Part shown: positions 37,888 to 48,501 of the stretch, piece by piece
Layout of the letters: each line of letters opens with the position of its first letter
Numbering within the stretch: position 1 is the stretch's first letter
NCBI GenBank assembly: GCA_029243605.1
Contig: JAQWRT010000045.1
Span: forward strand, 62,001 to 126,000
Direction of reading: 5' to 3'
From: Myxococcota bacterium
Lineage (GTDB): Bacteria > Myxococcota_A > UBA9160 > UBA4427
DNA length: 64,000 nucleotides
Translations under genes and position numbers: made by a program
Notes under the pieces: model-generated
Seen by the model: only the letters and a program-made list of their open reading frames with translations
Database searches by the model: none
What the model was told of the DNA's origin: nothing

Positions 37888-38694
37888 ATGAAACACCGAC
37901 TCACCATCGCCGCCATCTTCAAGCACGAGAACCCCTACCTTCGTGAGTGGATCGAATACCACCGAATGGTGGGTTTCGATCATTTCTACCTCTACGACAA
38001 CGATGGCGGAGAGGATGCCCAATCGATTCTCCAGCCCTATGTCGAGCTCGGAATCGTTACCCGGCACCCCTGGCTCCACTTCGATGGCTCAAAGCATGAT
38101 CGCCCCACTCATTTCTTCGGGCAGGACAAGAATCACCTCGCTTTCGGACACGCCGCCCGGAACTATCGTAGTCAGTTCGAGTGGATCCTGAAAATCGACA
38201 TCGACGAGTTTCTGGTCCCGCTCGAAGGCGAAGATTTACGCCCGATCATCGCCCGCTACACCGAAGACCCCAGGATCCGTGGCATTCGCATCCCCCGAAT
38301 CGATTTCGGATTTTCTGGCCATCGGGACAGGCCACCAGGGCTCGTGATCGAATCCTACACACAGCGAGAAGCCGAAAACTCAGATCACAAAGATCTAGCG
38401 CGGGGCGCTTACCTCACCAACAACGCTTACTCGAATAGTGCCCACAGTTGGCACTATCGTCTATTGAGCTTGGGACGAACTGTCAAAGAGAGCGACGTCT
38501 CAGACATGCGCGTGAACCACTATTACACCAAATCTCTCGAGGAATGCCTGCTTCGACAAAACATGATGCAGACACGCCCCGTATCTGAAGAGCAGTTCAA
38601 TCGGCAAAACGATGGACTCAATGTCAGCTCTGACAACAGCATGCTCCGCTTTCTTCCCGAACTGAAGAAACGCCTCTCGGCGCCACCTCGCTAA
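37888..38694 (+). CDS. Glycosyltransferase family 92-like protein
   Basis: MKHRLTIAAIFKHENPYLREWIEYHRMVGFDHFYLYDNDGGEDAQSILQPYVELGIVTRHPW ... FEWILKIDIDEFLVPLEG. Confidence 0.88.
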   Translation: MKHRLTIAAIFKHENPYLREWIEYHRMVGFDHFYLYDNDGGEDAQSILQPYVELGIVTRHPWLHFDGSKHDRPTHFFGQDKNHLAFGHAARNYRSQFEWILKIDIDEFLVPLEGEDLRPIIARYTEDPRIRGIRIPRIDFGFSGHRDRPPGLVIESYTQREAENSDHKDLARGAYLTNNAYSNSAHSWHYRLLSLGRTVKESDVSDMRVNHYYTKSLEECLLRQNMMQTRPVSEEQFNRQNDGLNVSSDNSMLRFLPELKKRLSAPPR

Positions 38695-38734
38695 CCAAGG
38701 TTCTCCCCGAGTACCCGAATTATTGGAGATATCG

Positions 38735-40969
38735 ATGCGCTCTCAATGGAAATGGTATGGCCTGATACTGCTGATTTTGGCGGCGGGTATTATCTACGCA
38801 TCGGGCAAGGGTGCTTTCGTGCCGACTCCCAGGGCTGGTTCTCCCGAGGCACTTGCACAGAGCCCCGAAAGCATTGCCCTTCGTGGCCGCAAAGTCAGCG
38901 AGGCCGCGCGAGCGATCGGAGTCGCCACACCCAAACAAATTCTCTTCGGTGATTTGCATGTTCACACCACGTTCTCCTTCGATGCTTTTCAACTGAGCCT
39001 TCCCATGGCGGGAGGAGAAGGCGCTCATCCGGTAGCTGATGCCTGCGATTACGCGCGGCATTGCGCAGCCCTCGACTTCTGGTCGATCAACGACCACGGC
39101 ATCACCCTGACGCCGCGTCGATGGGCCGAAACCGTAGAGTCAATTCGGGAGTGCAATGAAGTTAGCGGTGACGGAGACAACCCCGATCTGGTCAGCTTCC
39201 TGGGATGGGAGTGGACTCAGGTCGGCCCCACTCCCGAAGAACACTGGGGTCATAAAAATGTGATCCTTCGCGACCTCGAGGACGAGGCGATTCCGACGCG
39301 CCCCATCACCGCGGGCCTACCCCCGGGAGCCCCGGGGATAGAAGACGCCATGCCCTCTCCGTTCTTGATGGGACTCTACGCCCTGGCGACGTCTTCGGGG
39401 GGCGGGGACGAGTTAGTGGAGTATACGGCGGAAATTTCTGGCATCCCCCGATGCCCCGACGGAGTCCCGGTCCGCGACCTCCCGAGTGATTGCATTGAAG
39501 CAGCCCCGACGCCTGCCCAGCTCTTCGACAAGCTCGACGAATGGGGTCACGCTGCCATGGTCATCCCGCATGGAACGGCATGGGGGTTCTATACGCCGCC
39601 CGGATCTTCTTGGGACAAGCAACTGACTTCGGAGCAACATGACCCGAAATGGCAACGGATCATCGAGATTTACTCCGGGCACGGAAACTCTGAGGAGTAT
39701 CGACCCTTCAGTGAAATCAGCATTGCCGCTGATGGAAGTCGAAGTTGCCCCGCGCCCAACAACAACTATCTCCCCGCCTGTTGGCGAGCCGGCGAAATCA
39801 TCGAAGAAAGGTGTCTCATCGAAGGCACGGATAGCGCCGTGTGCCAAGAACGAGCGACGGAAGCACGTCAGTTTTTCGTAGATGCCGAGCGCAATGGTGG
39901 TCCGACGGTTGTCCCCGGAACGACGGTGGCCGACTGGCAGGACGCGGGCCAGTGTCGGGACTGTTTTCAATCTGCCTTCAATCTCAGACCGCGCAGTACC
40001 GCCCAATATATTCTTGCACTGGGCCGAGATGGTGCGGAGAATGACGCAGATCAGTTCCGCTTCGGTGTCATCGCCTCGAGCGACAACCATTCTGCTCGAC
40101 CTGGCACAGGTTATAAGGAGGTCGCTCGCGATGAATTTACCGAGGCTCGCTTCTCAAATTTCGCAGACACGCCGCTGGGCGATGGGGAGGAGCGCGAGCC
40201 CGCAGCGACCGCAGAACCCATGGACACGACCTATACACCCGCAATATTTTCTATATTCGAAACTGAACGCGGGGCATCCTTCTTCCTCACTGGCGGACTT
40301 GCCGCGGTCCATTCCCAGGGAAGAAGTCGCGAGGACATTTGGGATGCATTGCAGAGGCGGGAGGTGTACGGAACCAGTGGGCCTAGAACTCTTCTCTGGT
40401 TCGATCTTCTGAACTCCCCGGGAGGCGCCTCTCTGCCCATGGGAAGCGAGGTCGCGCTTGGGACAAATCCAATTTTCCAGGTACGAGCAGTTGGCTCTTT
40501 CGAACAGAAGCCAGGCTGCCCCGCCGATACCATCAACGCGATGGACACCGACCGTATCGCCCGACTCTGCCAGGGCGAATGCTACAACCCGGGCGATCGA
40601 CGGCGAGCGATCAGCCGCATCGAGGTGGTTCGGATTCGGCCTCAAAAAAATGCACAAGAAGAAATCAGCGCTCTGGTGGAGGACCCCTGGCAGGTTTTCC
40701 CCTGCCCGGGCGGGACCGAGGGCTGCCGGGTTGCCTTCACGGACCCCGATTTTGAGCGCTCGGGTCGCGATGCACTCTATTATGTTCGCGCCATCGAGGA
40801 GGGGAGTCTGGCCATCGGAGCCGACCCTCTCGGATGCGCGAACTCGGCGGATGAGCGCTGCACAGAGATCAGCGCCTGCTCCAGCCTTCCCGATTCAGAG
40901 GAATGTCTGGCAGAGACCGAACAAAGGGCCTGGTCTTCACCCATCTTTGTCGGGCAGCAGGAAAGCTGA
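38735..40969 (+). CDS. DUF3604 domain-containing protein (PHP-like), exported
   Basis: ILFGDLHVHTTFSFDAF, DYARHCAALDFWSINDHGITLTPRRW, FRFGVIASSDNHSARPGTGYKEVAR. Confidence 0.9.
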   Translation: MRSQWKWYGLILLILAAGIIYASGKGAFVPTPRAGSPEALAQSPESIALRGRKVSEAARAIGVATPKQILFGDLHVHTTFSFDAFQLSLPMAGGEGAHPVADACDYARHCAALDFWSINDHGITLTPRRWAETVESIRECNEVSGDGDNPDLVSFLGWEWTQVGPTPEEHWGHKNVILRDLEDEAIPTRPITAGLPPGAPGIEDAMPSPFLMGLYALATSSGGGDELVEYTAEISGIPRCPDGVPVRDLPSDCIEAAPTPAQLFDKLDEWGHAAMVIPHGTAWGFYTPPGSSWDKQLTSEQHDPKWQRIIEIYSGHGNSEEYRPFSEISIAADGSRSCPAPNNNYLPACWRAGEIIEERCLIEGTDSAVCQERATEARQFFVDAERNGGPTVVPGTTVADWQDAGQCRDCFQSAFNLRPRSTAQYILALGRDGAENDADQFRFGVIASSDNHSARPGTGYKEVARDEFTEARFSNFADTPLGDGEEREPAATAEPMDTTYTPAIFSIFETERGASFFLTGGLAAVHSQGRSREDIWDALQRREVYGTSGPRTLLWFDLLNSPGGASLPMGSEVALGTNPIFQVRAVGSFEQKPGCPADTINAMDTDRIARLCQGECYNPGDRRRAISRIEVVRIRPQKNAQEEISALVEDPWQVFPCPGGTEGCRVAFTDPDFERSGRDALYYVRAIEEGSLAIGADPLGCANSADERCTEISACSSLPDSEECLAETEQRAWSSPIFVGQQES

Positions 40970-41032
40970 AAGCGACCGAGCAGCCAACTAAGGCCAAGCG
41001 ACTCGACTTAAAACGGTGCCATCGCTCGCGCG

Positions 41033-41413
41033 TCATTTTCTCGAGGCGTCAAAACTCCAGATTCCTGACCCCTCGGCTGAGATGAAGAGGAACGCGAAGC
41101 AATAGAGAACTGCCAGTTCACCCCCATTTTCCTGGGGGAGAAATGCGGTCGTTCCGTGAGCCATCCAATAAGCGGCCGCCATCAACCCGCTGGCTAGAAA
41201 AGCCGCCCAATGGGTCATGAAGCCAATCGCGATCATAAGGCCGGCCACGATTTCGATGGGCCCTGCGATATAGGTTATGAAGTCTGGAGTTTCGGGACGA
41301 ACATCGAGGATGATCCCAAATTTTTGTGCCCCATGTAATGCGAACAGAAGTCCGAGAACGATTCGAAGAAGCGCATAAACCTGGGGCCGAAAAGAGGACA
41401 TGAAGTGGGTCAT
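41033..41413 (-). CDS. DoxX-family membrane protein
   Basis: QVYALLRIVLGLLFALHGAQKFG...IAGPIEIVAGLMIAIGFMTHWAAFLASGLMAAAYWMAH. Strong Shine-Dalgarno AAGGAGGTAATAATG. Confidence 0.88.
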   Translation of the reverse strand: MTHFMSSFRPQVYALLRIVLGLLFALHGAQKFGIILDVRPETPDFITYIAGPIEIVAGLMIAIGFMTHWAAFLASGLMAAAYWMAHGTTAFLPQENGGELAVLYCFAFLFISAEGSGIWSFDASRK

Positions 41414-41520
41414 TATTACCTCCTTGGATTTATTGTTCGGGGCCAACTCAACTCGCCCGGTATAAAGGATCGCTAGCAAAAATCCAAGCGATCAAGGGCT
41501 ATCAGGGCAGTGAGCCCCCA

Positions 41521-42180
41521 CTAATTCCCTCGTAGATGCGCTGCCGAAGGCGGATAATTTCGAGCGAAGGCTTGAACATAGGGCTCTCGCCGCGAAATTG
41601 ATTGCTTATATCTAACCAGAAGAGGGGAGATCTCGAGGCCGACAACCTGTGCCCACCCCAGGCAGGTCTCCAGGAGAAGGTCAGCCGCTGAAAATTCGTC
41701 GCCCATGAGAAAAGGGCGGCCATCATCAAGGCGACGGTCCATCTCGCCCACCTGGCGTAGGAAATACTCTCCGGCGGATCTCACCGCCACCGGCGATGCA
41801 CCATAGACCTCGGGAAGTCCGCCATGCCTGCGGATGATGTAGAGGACGGCGTCGAGTTCCGTCAGTGTGAAGAAGCAGAGATCATCGAAGACAGCCCGCT
41901 CTGGAGTCCCCGACAGAGGGGCCAGGCTGCGGCTGTCTCGGTAATGATCGGCAAGGTAGAAAACAATGGCTCCACTCTCGCCGATCACTAGCTCTCCATC
42001 TTCAAAAACCGGAACCTTGCCGCGCTGATTGAGCGATTGGAAAGCCTCCCCCTCCATGCCTTCAGTGCGCGGGAGAATTTCCTGAAATTCGTAGTCGAGG
42101 CCGAGCTCGGCGAGCATCCAATGCGCCCGCATGGTTCTGGGCGTCCCCACGCCCCAGACTTTTCGTCCGCTGGTCACCAC
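41521..42180 (-). CDS. Glutathione S-transferase family protein
   Basis: WGVGTPRTMRAHWMLAELGLDYEFQEILPRTEGM...NQRGKVPVFEDGELVIGESGAIVFYLADHY. Confidence 0.9.
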   Translation of the reverse strand: MVTSGRKVWGVGTPRTMRAHWMLAELGLDYEFQEILPRTEGMEGEAFQSLNQRGKVPVFEDGELVIGESGAIVFYLADHYRDSRSLAPLSGTPERAVFDDLCFFTLTELDAVLYIIRRHGGLPEVYGASPVAVRSAGEYFLRQVGEMDRRLDDGRPFLMGDEFSAADLLLETCLGWAQVVGLEISPLLVRYKQSISRREPYVQAFARNYPPSAAHLRGN

Positions 42181-42182
42181 TC

Positions 42183-43364
42183 CTAGCTTCCCCCCAACAC
42201 TCCGCGTGCCCGCAACGCTTCGATCCTCTTGGTGTCTACGCCTAATTCGGCCAGGACATCTTCTGTGTGCTGCCCCAGAGTCGGAGCGGGGCGAGAGATT
42301 TCCGAAGGTGTTCCATCCATTTGCTCCGCCGGCCTCGGCTGACGAACCAGCCCCGCGACGGGGTGCTCCTGCTCAACGATGATTCCATTGGCTTGCACCT
42401 GCGGGTGCAGGTGAACGTCATCCCGCCTCAAAACCGGCGCGCATGGAACGTCTTCCCGATCAAGAGCCTCGAGCCAATCCTGCGTCGTTCGAGTCTTGAG
42501 GACTTCGGCCATCAGGTCGAGACGCTCTTTCGCATGGGTCACCAGCCCTGCAGTATTCTGGAATCGTGGGTCTTCCAACCACTCGGTGCGTTCCGCAGCG
42601 CGGCAAAAGGCCTGCCACTCTCGATGGGCAACGGTGGAAGCGATGATATATCCATCGGCGGTGTCGTAGACCAGATCTCGGCGGGCTACGGGTTTGGTCT
42701 TGGGGACATCCGGAGATATAAAAGTGTGATAGGCCATCGCTTCGGGCCACACGAAAGCCAACACCGCGTCCAGCATCGAGAGACGAATATGCTGCCCTTC
42801 GCCCGTGCGCTCCCGAGCCAGAAGTGCTGCGGTGATGCTCTGGGCTGCGGTCAGTGCCGTGACCTTGTCGGGCACAATGACGCGCACCAGCTTGGGTCGG
42901 TCGCCCTCCCCCGACTGAATATCGGTCAGGGTCGACATTCCCTGAATCAGAGGGTCATAAACGCGCTTATGGCTATAGGGGCCCTCTTCCCCAAAGCCGC
43001 TGATGGACACATAGATCAGTCTGGGATTGATGGCCCGAAGCTCCTTCTCTCCGATTCCCATCCGTTCCGCAATCCCGGGGCGACTGTTCTGAATGAAGAC
43101 GTCCGCCCCGGCCACCATATCGCGCAAGAGAGCGAGCCCATCCTCGTCCTTCAAGTCGAGAACAACCGATCGCTTGCTTCGATTCGTTGTCGTAAAGGTC
43201 GGCGACAAGCCATTAATGCCGCCCATATGGCGGAGAATATCCCCCGAAGGCGGCTCGACCTTGATGACGTCGGCGCCCTGGTCCGCGAGGATTCTCGTGG
43301 CGAGCGGGCCGGAGATCACCTGGGTAACGTCGATGATGCGAAAGCCCTGTAAGGCACCCGGCAT
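42183..43364 (-). CDS. CaiB/BaiF CoA-transferase family protein
   Basis: LQGFRIIDVTQVISGPLATRILADQGADVIKVEPPSGDILRHMGG...NRSKRSVVLDLKDEDGLALLRDMVAGADVFIQNSRPGIAERMG. Confidence 0.94.
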   Translation of the reverse strand: MPGALQGFRIIDVTQVISGPLATRILADQGADVIKVEPPSGDILRHMGGINGLSPTFTTTNRSKRSVVLDLKDEDGLALLRDMVAGADVFIQNSRPGIAERMGIGEKELRAINPRLIYVSISGFGEEGPYSHKRVYDPLIQGMSTLTDIQSGEGDRPKLVRVIVPDKVTALTAAQSITAALLARERTGEGQHIRLSMLDAVLAFVWPEAMAYHTFISPDVPKTKPVARRDLVYDTADGYIIASTVAHREWQAFCRAAERTEWLEDPRFQNTAGLVTHAKERLDLMAEVLKTRTTQDWLEALDREDVPCAPVLRRDDVHLHPQVQANGIIVEQEHPVAGLVRQPRPAEQMDGTPSEISRPAPTLGQHTEDVLAELGVDTKRIEALRARGVLGGS

Positions 43365-43454
43365 GATAGATCCCTTTCGATAGCTGACGCCCAACCAATT
43401 CTAGTCGGACTCACCGGCGAATGCCCGATGCTCTCCAAACCAGGCTGGGGAAAG

Positions 43455-44723
43455 CTAACCCGCCGAAAGGCCTATGGAAGCGAGTTGGGTTCCGAAGGCC
43501 AGCAGCAGTCCCCCGCTGATCACGCCAACCACCAGCGCGGCCACGAGACCCGCCGCCAAAGGCCTCAGACCCAGGCCGCGCAGCCGGGAGAGTTGCGTCC
43601 CCAGTCCAACCGACGCCATGGCAACCGTGAGGCACCAGGCCGAAAGCGTCGAAGCGGTCTCGATGAGGCCCTGCCATTGCTCGGCAGAGATGAGGCCGCC
43701 CCACGGAACTTCTCCCATATCGCCAAGGCTTCTCAGGCAGGCCATACCGATAAACCCGAGTACGAACACGGGAATCAGATCGCGATAGGGAACCCCGGGC
43801 TTGCCTTCGGCGCTGGACTCACCCCGCTGGTAGGCAAGGGCCATCAGCGGGATCACGGCGATCATAAAGATATTGCGGACTAGCTTGGTCACCGTTGCGA
43901 TATCCAGGACTTCCGGGGCCGCGAATTGTTGTCCGTAGAGGAGCCCCGCACCTGCCACCTGTGCGGTGTCATGAATCGCGGTCCCCAGGAAGAGCCCCGC
44001 CTGAAAGCTGTCACCCCCGAAAAGCGCATGCGCGACGAAGGGGTAGACGATCAAGGCAACCAGACCGAAAACCGTAATCGTTCCCACTGCGTAGGCAATC
44101 TCATCTTCGCTTGCCTTAATCACCGGACCGGTCGCCACAATCGCCGTATTTCCACAGATTGCTGTCCCGACGGCGACGAGAACCCCCAATCGACTCGGAA
44201 GCGAGAGCGCCCGGCTGACCCAGCTGACAATGGCCAGAGCAGAGACGATGCAAGCAATGATGATGGGCAGTGCGGCTAGACCGATACTGCCCACCCCAGC
44301 GAGGCTCAGCCGGATCCCGAGGAGTGCGACGCCGATGCGCAGGACCTTCTTCAAACAAAGTTGCAGGCCGGATTCGTAAACCGAGGGCAGCCCAAGCGTG
44401 TTGCGAATGACCAGCCCACCCAGGATGGCGATCAAGATCGGCGAAATGGGAGACTTCTCAAGGCCCAATAGGCCGCCTCCCAGCCAGCCTGAAACCCAGC
44501 GCCCGACCACCGCGAGCAGAAATGCTAGGAGAAGCCCAGGTGCGATTCTTCCCATGGCTTCGAGCCGTGAATGGCCCGAAGCGCGCCAGCCTTCACGAGC
44601 CGCGCGCTCGGCGGGAGTCTCGGCCAGATCGACGAAATCAGGAACGCCCTCCATGCTCCCTACAAACCGGAAGAGATCCGGGTTCGCATAAGGGTCGCTT
44701 GAGGGGGGGATGGCGCCGGTCAT
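43455..44723 (-). CDS. YeiH/UPF0324-family putative sulfate exporter membrane protein
   Basis: ISPILIAILGGLVIRNTLGLPSVYESGLQLCLKKVLRIGVALLGIRLSLAGVGSIG...GTAICGNTAIVATGPVIKASEDEIAYAVGTITVFG. Confidence 0.9.
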   Translation of the reverse strand: MTGAIPPSSDPYANPDLFRFVGSMEGVPDFVDLAETPAERAAREGWRASGHSRLEAMGRIAPGLLLAFLLAVVGRWVSGWLGGGLLGLEKSPISPILIAILGGLVIRNTLGLPSVYESGLQLCLKKVLRIGVALLGIRLSLAGVGSIGLAALPIIIACIVSALAIVSWVSRALSLPSRLGVLVAVGTAICGNTAIVATGPVIKASEDEIAYAVGTITVFGLVALIVYPFVAHALFGGDSFQAGLFLGTAIHDTAQVAGAGLLYGQQFAAPEVLDIATVTKLVRNIFMIAVIPLMALAYQRGESSAEGKPGVPYRDLIPVFVLGFIGMACLRSLGDMGEVPWGGLISAEQWQGLIETASTLSAWCLTVAMASVGLGTQLSRLRGLGLRPLAAGLVAALVVGVISGGLLLAFGTQLASIGLSAG

Positions 44724-45006
44724 ACTGACATGATGCCACAATCCGGAACGATCCAACCATCCCCCGCTCGGATTAAGCTTCTCCGTTGCCTCCGAGCCGG
44801 CAGGATACGAGTTCGGAGTGCTTGCCGAAATGTCTCATCTCCGCTGAAGGCACTCTCTCGCTGATACCGAATCTCGGGGCGATCGAGGGATGACTCCATG
44901 GCTTGGGGCAAGTCCACTTCTGCTTGGCGAATCGCTACATTTCCTCAAAGCCAACCGGTGATCCAATTGCCGAAGGCAGAAACCCACGGCCTGCAGGGAA
45001 ATACTC

Positions 45007-45780
45007 ATGAAAATTGCCACTTGGAATATCAACGGACTGCGAGCCAGGCTCGATTTCGTGCTCGCATGGCTGAACGAACGCCAGCCCGACATCGTCGGGC
45101 TCCAGGAACTCAAGATGACCGATGACCAATTCCCCTCTTCTGCCTTTGAGGAGGTCGGCTATCACGCGGTTAGCCACGGCCAAAAAGCGTGGAACGGCGT
45201 AGCGATCCTGAGTCGCGATGCGCCGGAGATCAGCGCCCAGGGGCTTCCAGGCCAAGGGGATTTCGGCGCCCGCCTGATTAGCGCCCGGGTTTCGGGGATC
45301 GAGTTCAGCACGGTTTACTGCCCGAACGGCAAGAACCTCGACCACGCGGACTACACGCGAAAGCTTGACTGGTACCAGAGCCTGAGCGACTACCTCGAAC
45401 AAGAGCATAATACGAGCTCTGATTTCGTCCTCTGCGGTGATTTCAATATCTGCCCGGCGGCTCTGGACGGTTGGCAGGGCGAGAGCGCGAGCGGGGCGCT
45501 TTTTCACACAGATGCCGAACGTGCGCGACTTCAAGCCGTGACGGACTGGGGGCTAAGCGATCTTTTTCGGCAGAAATACCCCGCCGAAAAGGCTTTCTCG
45601 TGGTGGGATTATCGCGGGGGATCTTTCCACCGGGGCCACGGACTCCGCATTGATTTCCTACTCGGTACCCAGAGCATTATAAACCGGCTAGAAGACGTCA
45701 GCATCGATCGCGAATGGCGCAAGAAGAAGAACGACATGACGGCATCGGATCATGCCCCGGTCATCGCAACCCTGAGATAA
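45007..45780 (+). CDS. xthA: Exodeoxyribonuclease III
   Basis: MKIATWNINGLRARLDFVLAWLNERQPDIVGLQELKMTDDQFP...LCGDFNICPAALD...HGLRIDFLLGT...ASDHAPVIATL. Confidence 0.95.
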   Translation: MKIATWNINGLRARLDFVLAWLNERQPDIVGLQELKMTDDQFPSSAFEEVGYHAVSHGQKAWNGVAILSRDAPEISAQGLPGQGDFGARLISARVSGIEFSTVYCPNGKNLDHADYTRKLDWYQSLSDYLEQEHNTSSDFVLCGDFNICPAALDGWQGESASGALFHTDAERARLQAVTDWGLSDLFRQKYPAEKAFSWWDYRGGSFHRGHGLRIDFLLGTQSIINRLEDVSIDREWRKKKNDMTASDHAPVIATLR

Positions 45781-45786
45781 CCGAAC

Positions 45787-46620
45787 TCAGCTCGGCGTTG
45801 GCCGCCATACCTGGGTATAGGTCTGGAACTCGACCTGCCCTGCCCTCTTCGCCATCTCCACGAGTTCCTCGATGGCCTGACGAACGGTCCCACCCCCGAC
45901 GTTTTTTCTTTCAAATGCGTGGTAGTGGGTCGCAAGAACGAAGAGTCCGCCCACCCCATGACAAAGCTCGAAAGTACGCTCGAGCTTCTTCAGATCGGTT
46001 TCGGGCCCCACCGTCTGGTAGGGTGCCTGCTTGAAACCTGCGAAGGACTGAACTTCGAAGGGGGAGTATCCGCCCCACTTCCGTCTCAGGGCATAACTCC
46101 CGGCAAGGGCAAAATCCGCGAGAGCCGAGGGGGATCTTGGAAAACCAAGAAGTCGCCCATAGGGTTGGTTGTTCACGACGTTCATACCCGCGGACGCGAC
46201 CGCCCTAAAACCCTCGAGCCCCATTGTATTATTAGGCGGAACGAAAGTCGCCACCTCGCAACCCAGAACCGATTCGAGGTATGCCCGGCCATGGCGAGTC
46301 TTTTTTTCAAGGTCATCGCCGGCGACGTACTCGGGCTTGCCCAGGGGCCGGGTGTGGTTGTACCCATGCATGGCAATATGAACTTTTCCCGCTCGAATCA
46401 ACTCGCGCAGAAAACGGACGAGGGGTTGGTTGTCTTCCAGAGGGATTGGCTCTTCTCCTCCAAAATGCGCCTCGGGAACCCCGAGACCCGTGCCCGGAAT
46501 CCGAAAAGGTGTCACGGATAATCCCACCGGAATCGAGTCCCAGACCCCGCCCCAACACGCCTCCAACTCATCGGGGAGGGTCATCGCCGAAGGATCATCG
46601 TCGCGAATCACGAACCTCAT
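45787..46620 (-). CDS. DUF2334 / polysaccharide deacetylase-like protein
   Basis: MRFVIRDDDPSAMTLPDELEACWGG...GKVHIAMHGYNHTRP...TFVPPNNTMGLEGFRAVASAGMNVV. Confidence 0.78.
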   Translation of the reverse strand: MRFVIRDDDPSAMTLPDELEACWGGVWDSIPVGLSVTPFRIPGTGLGVPEAHFGGEEPIPLEDNQPLVRFLRELIRAGKVHIAMHGYNHTRPLGKPEYVAGDDLEKKTRHGRAYLESVLGCEVATFVPPNNTMGLEGFRAVASAGMNVVNNQPYGRLLGFPRSPSALADFALAGSYALRRKWGGYSPFEVQSFAGFKQAPYQTVGPETDLKKLERTFELCHGVGGLFVLATHYHAFERKNVGGGTVRQAIEELVEMAKRAGQVEFQTYTQVWRPTPS

Positions 46621-46665
46621 CGTTCCCCCAGGAGCCGCCGGGTCTCTTCCCCGCTCTGGCCCCGG

Positions 46666-47673
46666 CTAGACCCCGTAGTAATCCCGATACCACTCGACGA
46701 ACCTTGCAATTCCCACTTCGACCGAAGTCGAGGGTTTATACCCCACGTCTTCGACCAGAGCATCGACGTCGGCGTAGGTGTCGGGAACATCGCCCGGTTG
46801 CAAGGGGAGAAGATTCCTCTCGGCCTTGAGTCCGAGATTTTCCTCGATCAACTCGATAAAGCGAAGCAGCTCGACGGGATTATTACTCCCGATATTGTAG
46901 AGCCGATAGGGGGCCTGGCTTGTCGCCGAATCGGGCCGATCGCTGGACCAGTCCTGATCGGGAGAGGCCACTCGATCGAGAGTTCTTACGACGCCCTCGA
47001 CAATATCGTCGATATAGGTGAAATCACGACGATGATTCCCGTAATTGAAGACGTCAATCGGTTCACCAGCAAGAATTTTCTGGGTAAACAGGAACAACGA
47101 CATATCGGGGCGACCCCACGGACCGTACACGGTAAAGAAGCGAAGCCCGGTCGTGGGAAGCCCAAACAAGTGGCTGTAGGTGTGCGCCATCAACTCGTTC
47201 GCCTTCTTGGAGGCGGCGTATAGGCTGATGGGATGGTCGACATTATCGTGCACTGAAAAGGGCACCTTCGTATTGGCACCATAAACCGAACTGCTCGATG
47301 CATAGACGAGGTGTTCCACTTCGTTATGCCTGCATGCTTCGAGAATGTTTACGAATCCGACCAGATTGGCGGAAACGTAGGCCTGGGGATTCTCAAGGGA
47401 GTATCGAACGCCCGCTTGGGCGGCAAGGTTCACCACCCGTTCAGGTCGATGTTCGGAGAAGGCCCGAAAAACCTCGTCGGCGTTCTCGATATCGAAGCGA
47501 AGATCCACGAATCCTGGATACCCGGAAAGGCGTTCCAGTCGCGATCGTTTGAGTTCCACATCGTAATAGTCGTTGAGATTGTCGATTCCAACGACCTCGT
47601 CGCCCCGCTCGAGCAGGTACTGGGCCAGGGCGGATCCGATGAAGCCTGCCGTCCCCGTTACAAGAACCTTCAT
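46666..47673 (-). CDS. NAD-dependent epimerase, UDP-glucuronate 4-epimerase-like
   Basis: [46 protein letters not shown]...[69 protein letters not shown]. Confidence 0.94.
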   Translation of the reverse strand: MKVLVTGTAGFIGSALAQYLLERGDEVVGIDNLNDYYDVELKRSRLERLSGYPGFVDLRFDIENADEVFRAFSEHRPERVVNLAAQAGVRYSLENPQAYVSANLVGFVNILEACRHNEVEHLVYASSSSVYGANTKVPFSVHDNVDHPISLYAASKKANELMAHTYSHLFGLPTTGLRFFTVYGPWGRPDMSLFLFTQKILAGEPIDVFNYGNHRRDFTYIDDIVEGVVRTLDRVASPDQDWSSDRPDSATSQAPYRLYNIGSNNPVELLRFIELIEENLGLKAERNLLPLQPGDVPDTYADVDALVEDVGYKPSTSVEVGIARFVEWYRDYYGV

Positions 47674-48413
47674 TTCTTATGCAATGCCTCCAATTTCCGG
47701 AAGGTCCGAGATGGTCTCTCGCCTGAGCAGAGCCCCATGACTCGATCGAGAAGGGTAAAGAGAAAGTAGTGAGCGTGGGCACGGTGCTGAGATGCGTTGC
47801 GAATGTCGACCAGAGTTTCCCCGATGAATTCCTGGAGTCTTAAAAAATCGGAGTTGCTGGACATCAAGTCTTCGTATCGAATCAGAAGAGCATCTAACTC
47901 GGATTTTTCGACGGCCCTCATCATACCCTGATTGTAGATCGACCAGGCCCGGAGAGCACGCCAAGCGACCCTGAGATCGCGAAGGGGACGCCGACGAAAC
48001 GGACGACGGTAATGATTAACGACCTCGACTGGATTCCGGTAGACACCAATCACCCGGTGCGGAGGAAGCACCTCTTTCCACTGCTGATACGTCAAGCACG
48101 TAAGCGGCTCCTTGAACCCCCAAGGCCCACCGCCAGCTTCCAAGGCATCGACCATCCCGCGCATTGCTTTTTCCTGGGCGGAAGGGAGAGGGCGGACAAT
48201 TTCCTGGAAGTGATCGAGGCTGAAATAATCTTCCTCGCGGCAGCCGATCAAATCCAAATTGATGACGAAGGCTTCCCGGCGCTCCCATTGGTTGCCCTGG
48301 TCGTAGCTTTTTCCGTTCTCGAAGTCATCGCCCATATCGATTCCGGAGCGATGGAGAAGCTGGGACACAAGCGTTGTCCCCGATTTGTGCATGCCAAGGA
48401 TGACGTAAATCAT
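47670..48413 (-). CDS. Sulfotransferase family protein
   Basis: 5'-PSB-like motif [51 protein letters not shown] overlap with the downstream epimerase. Confidence 0.87.
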   Translation of the reverse strand: MIYVILGMHKSGTTLVSQLLHRSGIDMGDDFENGKSYDQGNQWERREAFVINLDLIGCREEDYFSLDHFQEIVRPLPSAQEKAMRGMVDALEAGGGPWGFKEPLTCLTYQQWKEVLPPHRVIGVYRNPVEVVNHYRRPFRRRPLRDLRVAWRALRAWSIYNQGMMRAVEKSELDALLIRYEDLMSSNSDFLRLQEFIGETLVDIRNASQHRAHAHYFLFTLLDRVMGLCSGERPSRTFRKLEALHKK

Positions 48414-48501
48414 GAGAGGAGGAACGCCTCGAAAAAATTCCCGTCTCCCAGCCCATCCCGTGAGAGCGACCGAGGGGAGCGACCGAGAGAACCCCACACC
48501 G

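Noticed and set aside
42267-43352. 361-aa + strand ORF
   Set aside because: Antisense to the CaiB/BaiF CoA-transferase; no domain signature.
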